Shown here piece after piece: positions 61,035-64,000 of a DNA stretch of 64,000 bases (position 1 is the stretch's first letter; each line of letters begins with the position of its first letter). The notes under the pieces were generated by a model, which saw nothing but the letters and a program-made list of their open reading frames with translations, was not told the origin of the DNA and did no database searches. Made by a program: the position numbers and the translations under genes. Where the stretch lies: NCBI RefSeq assembly GCF_000940805.1, contig NZ_CP007142.1, positions 62,001 through 126,000 on the forward strand. Reading direction: 5' to 3'. This stretch comes from Gynuella sunshinyii YC6258. GTDB lineage: Bacteria; Pseudomonadota; Gammaproteobacteria; Pseudomonadales; Natronospirillaceae.

Positions 61035-61973
61035 ATGTTTTCTTATATTATTCGCCGGGGCTGGCAAATGATTCCGACCCTGCTCGGCGTCATGTTGCTA
61101 TTGTTCGCTTTATACAATCTGGTCGGCGGAGATCCTTCTTATATTCTGGCCGGCAAAAGTCTGAGTAACGAAATGCTGGCCAGCATTCGAGCCCAACTGG
61201 GACTGGACAAAAGCCTGCCGGAGCAGTTCTTTATTTTTGTCAAACAGGTGGTGACCATGGATTTTGGCACTTCATGGTCCACCCAGCAGCCGGTCTCGGA
61301 TATCATCAATAACCGTATCGGTCCCTCGATCATGCTGATTTTGACCTGGCAGATCTGTTCTTTATTTGTTTCTCTGATATTTGCTGCCTCAGTAGCCTAC
61401 TTCAACGGTAGCATTTATGACCGCGCGGTGACGATTCTGTCCACCATTGCCATGTCTATCAGCATCCTGGTGTACATCATCGCCGGGCAGTATTTTCTCG
61501 CCTACAAGATGCAGTGGTTTCCGGTGTATGGCTGGGGCAATGGTTTCTGGGAGAACTTTCTGATTTACATCCCGCTACCACTGTTGATCGGCCTGGCGGT
61601 CAGTATCGCGCCCGATACCCGTTTTTACCGCACCTGTTTCGTTGAGGAAATGAACAGCGATTATGTCCGTACCGCCAAAGCCAAAGGCTTGTCAGAACAG
61701 ACGATCATGCTCAAACACGTCATGCGTAATGCACTGATTCCCATCATTACCAGCGTGATGACCGCGCTGCCGTATATGATTACCGGCTCGGTTCTGATGG
61801 AGCGTTTTTTTGGTATTCCAGGCCTCGGTAACGAAATTCTGAAAGCCGTGGATTCCAGTGACTTTCCGGTGATCAAGGCCATTACCATTTACCTGGTGAT
61901 TGCCGTCATGATTTTCAATCTGCTGGCGGATCTGATCTACAAGCTGATCGATCCACGTGTGCAACTTCATTAA
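61035..61973 (+). CDS. Peptide ABC transporter permease (DppB-type)
   Basis: 312-residue inner-membrane permease. It starts MFSYIIRRGWQMIPTLLGVM, the typical DppB/OppB first helix. Later parts are LGLDKSLPEQFFIFVKQVV, RFYRTCFVEEMNSDYVRTAKAKGLSEQTIMLKHVMRN-type EAA loop (two separate stretches, contacting the ATPase) and GSVLMERFFGIPGLGNEILKA. About six membrane helices. It lies 214 bases after the binding-protein gene and 12 bases before the second permease. Confidence 0.93.
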   Translation: MFSYIIRRGWQMIPTLLGVMLLLFALYNLVGGDPSYILAGKSLSNEMLASIRAQLGLDKSLPEQFFIFVKQVVTMDFGTSWSTQQPVSDIINNRIGPSIMLILTWQICSLFVSLIFAASVAYFNGSIYDRAVTILSTIAMSISILVYIIAGQYFLAYKMQWFPVYGWGNGFWENFLIYIPLPLLIGLAVSIAPDTRFYRTCFVEEMNSDYVRTAKAKGLSEQTIMLKHVMRNALIPIITSVMTALPYMITGSVLMERFFGIPGLGNEILKAVDSSDFPVIKAITIYLVIAVMIFNLLADLIYKLIDPRVQLH

Positions 61974-61985
61974 TAAGGGAAGATC

Positions 61986-63074
61986 ATGACCTCTCAAACC
62001 AGCGATCAAACCCCCAACATCAATCAATCAGCTACCAATACGGCATCACGCAGTTTGTGGTCTCTGGCCTGGAAACGACTGCGCCGCGACCGTGTCGGCT
62101 TTACCAGCCTGCTGATCGTCATCGCCTACCTGTTGCTGTGCCTGGGGGCCTGGATGAACCTGATTGGCGCGGACTGGCGTGATGAAATCGCCCTGCCCCA
62201 TGCACCGCCAACATTTGCCACCTGGATTCCACGAGGCACAGAAATCAAGGCCGATTCAGTTGGTATCACTGACGATGCCACTCTGGATGACACAGATTCA
62301 GCGCCAGACGAAACCGATGACTCTGATCCACTGGCCGCACTGCTGGCCGAAGCGGAGTCCAACGCCGGTGACTATGAACAACAACAGGTCCCCAAACTTG
62401 AAACCCTGATTCTGGGTGCCGATGGTCGCGGCCGCGATATTCTGCAAAAAACCCTTAAAGGCACCTCGGTATCGGTGATGGTTGCTTTATTCGGTTCATT
62501 CTGTGCCATCCTTATCGGTACCCTGCTCGGTGCCATCGCCGGATATTTCGGTAAATGGGTCGATGACATACTGATGTGGTTCTACAGCATCTTCACTTCT
62601 ATTCCGGACATGCTGCTATTGCTGTCATTCGCCGTGGTGTTTGCACGCGGTATCGATACCCTGATCATCATTTTCGGCCTGACCTCGTGGACCAGTATTT
62701 TCCGTTTGATGCGGGCAGAATTCATGAAACACAAACACCGCGAGTATGTTCAGGCGGCAGACACCATCGGTGCCGGACAGTCACGGAAAATGTTCCTCCA
62801 TATACTACCCAACGTCAGCCACATCCTGCTGGTGCAGTTTTCCATTTTGACCGTGGGGATGATCAAGTCAGAAGTGGTGTTGTCCTTCCTCGGTTTTGGT
62901 GTCGATATTACCCAAACCAGCTGGGGCTCCATGCTCGCGGAAGTGCCGGCCGAACTGATCCAGGGATACTGGTGGCAGATGGTGACCGTGACCGTGTTCA
63001 TGTCGGTACTGGTCACGGCCTTCAGCCTGCTGACCGACAGCATGCGCGATGCGCTTGACCCTAAAGTGAAATAG
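61986..63074 (+). CDS. Peptide ABC transporter permease (DppC-type) with acidic insert
   Basis: 362-residue inner-membrane permease. After the first helix (about 40-58), a long periplasmic segment holds a strongly acidic stretch at about 96-130 (DDATLDDTDSAPDETDDSD). LILGADGRGRDILQ then leads into the standard DppC core with the EAA loop (EYVQAADTIGAGQSRKMFLHI) and VVLSFLGFGVDITQTSWGSML. Ordinary DppC proteins are near 300 residues, so the insert accounts for the extra length. It is followed by the ATPase gene after 14 bases. Confidence 0.92.
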   Translation: MTSQTSDQTPNINQSATNTASRSLWSLAWKRLRRDRVGFTSLLIVIAYLLLCLGAWMNLIGADWRDEIALPHAPPTFATWIPRGTEIKADSVGITDDATLDDTDSAPDETDDSDPLAALLAEAESNAGDYEQQQVPKLETLILGADGRGRDILQKTLKGTSVSVMVALFGSFCAILIGTLLGAIAGYFGKWVDDILMWFYSIFTSIPDMLLLLSFAVVFARGIDTLIIIFGLTSWTSIFRLMRAEFMKHKHREYVQAADTIGAGQSRKMFLHILPNVSHILLVQFSILTVGMIKSEVVLSFLGFGVDITQTSWGSMLAEVPAELIQGYWWQMVTVTVFMSVLVTAFSLLTDSMRDALDPKVK

Positions 63075-63088
63075 TGTGGAGCCGTAAA

Positions 63089-64000
63089 ATGAACAACCCT
63101 TTACTCAAAGTCGAAAACCTGAAAGTCGACTTCAAACTGGAAGACGGAAAACTGTTCCATGCCCTGAAAAGTATCAGTTTTGAAGTTCCGGAAAACACCA
63201 CCGTCGCACTGGTCGGTGAATCAGGTTCCGGCAAATCCGTCACCTCCATGGCATTGTTGGGTCTGTTACCCAAATCCAATACCATCATTGATCCCGACAG
63301 TAAGATTGAATTCAACGGCAACAATATTCTGAAACTTTCAAAAACGGCATTGCGGCGGTTAAGAGGCAGCGATATCGCAATGATTTTTCAGGAGCCCATG
63401 AGTTCCCTGAATCCCGTATTTACCATCGGCAATCAGATTATTGAAACCCTGATGCTGCATAAATCCCTGTCCCGCAAAGCAGCCCGTGCCAGAACCATTG
63501 AACTGCTCAACGAAGTGGGCCTGCCGGATCCCGAAAACCGCATCAACGCCTATCCACATGAATTGTCGGGTGGTCAGCAACAACGGGTGATGATCGCCAT
63601 GGCAGTGGCCTGTGAACCGAAACTGCTGATCGCCGACGAGCCGACCACGGCGCTGGATGTGACCATTCAAAAACAGATTCTGGAACTGCTGGCACAAATG
63701 CAGAAACGTCACGGCATGTCGGTTCTGTTTATTACCCATGACCTGGGTGTGGTCGCGGAGTTTGCCGATGAAGTGGTGGTCATGCGCCATGGCTCCATCT
63801 GCGAACAGGGCAGCATAGAAACGATATTTTCCGATCCTCAGCACAGCTACACCAAAGCCCTGCTGAACTGCCGGCCAAGTCTGACCAGCCGACCACAACG
63901 ACTGGCAGTGATCGATGACTTTCTACAGGATAAACCCTATGTACCACCACCAGAGCGACATCGGGGTTATCAACCGAATGGTGATATCGTGCTGGACGTG
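63089..64000 (+). CDS. Peptide ABC transporter ATPase (partial, runs off window)
   Basis: 304 codons visible from the ATG at 63089. Walker A GESGSGKS is at 43-50, Q-loop FQEPMSSLNPVF, signature LSGGQQQRV, Walker B LLIADEPTTALD and H-loop ITHDLG, all intact. The last visible residues (RGYQPNGDIVLDV) follow a linker after the DppD-type C-terminal region and look like the first strand of a second ATPase domain. This is therefore probably a DppD-DppF fusion of ~530-600 residues as in YejF-like proteins. That cannot be confirmed within the window. Confidence 0.9.
   Translation, partial: MNNPLLKVENLKVDFKLEDGKLFHALKSISFEVPENTTVALVGESGSGKSVTSMALLGLLPKSNTIIDPDSKIEFNGNNILKLSKTALRRLRGSDIAMIFQEPMSSLNPVFTIGNQIIETLMLHKSLSRKAARARTIELLNEVGLPDPENRINAYPHELSGGQQQRVMIAMAVACEPKLLIADEPTTALDVTIQKQILELLAQMQKRHGMSVLFITHDLGVVAEFADEVVVMRHGSICEQGSIETIFSDPQHSYTKALLNCRPSLTSRPQRLAVIDDFLQDKPYVPPPERHRGYQPNGDIVLDV

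Noticed and set aside
1-64000. CRISPR arrays, tRNA or rRNA genes, complete insertion sequences
   Set aside because: No regularly spaced direct repeats, no tRNA-like cloverleaf or rRNA sequence, and no transposase with terminal repeats were seen on reading both strands. A covariance-model search could still find a small RNA that I missed.

Overview
The window looks like chromosomal DNA of a free-living, probably marine or saline, gammaproteobacterium. The order is not certain; Oceanospirillales-like is my best guess. Support comes from the rph/yicC divergent pair, the metR/metE divergent pair, xdhABC with puuE, a DUF1244 gene, and a Gram-negative lipoprotein GH9 endoglucanase. GC content is moderate overall, clearly higher in the cobalamin operon and lower in hsdS and hipBA. 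I found no rRNA, tRNA, CRISPR array, phage genes or complete insertion sequence.

Left part (1-13.9 kb). Purine catabolism comes first: xdhA-xdhB-xdhC on the minus strand (xdhC runs off the window), divergent from puuE. The space between them carries two palindromes of the same TGAC-N6-GTCA design. Next come small uncharacterised and secreted proteins, an exported DUF4432 sugar-mutarotase-like protein, two tandem PAS-GGDEF diguanylate cyclases without inhibitory sites, and a minus-strand rph-dapB-DUF1244 group opposite yicC. yicC ends in a strong terminator.

Defence/stress island (14.1-23.5 kb). A minus-strand type I restriction-modification operon has the unusual order hsdM-hsdM-hsdS-hsdR, with two different, apparently intact methyltransferase subunits. 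Beside it, on the plus strand, is a hipB-hipA module behind an array of dyad operator-like boxes.

Cobalamin operon (24.3-42.9 kb). A cobalamin riboswitch leads about 18 kb of tightly coupled plus-strand genes: cbtB, cbtA, a ChlI/ChlD fusion, cobB/cbiA, a NiCoT-like permease, cbiD, cobK, cbiX, cobH, cobL, cobI, cbiG, cobJ, cobM, cobW, cobN and a cbiM-like permease. Together they import cobalt, insert it and carry the corrin ring to cobyrinate a,c-diamide. The operon holds three different candidate cobalt importers and two different cobalt-insertion systems (CbiX, and CobN plus ChlI/D). The later adenosylation, amidation and nucleotide-loop genes must lie elsewhere.

Right part (42.9-64 kb). 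A receiver-domain protein anchored in the membrane is followed by a small secreted protein and the GH9 cellulase. Next come metR/metE (a B12-independent methionine synthase in a B12 producer), an orphan AMP-dependent ligase and a cysteine-motif protein. An aspA-ansA pair lies beside an AGCS amino-acid symporter and a divergent XRE-type regulator. The window ends inside a peptide ABC transporter operon (binding protein, two permeases, partial ATPase).
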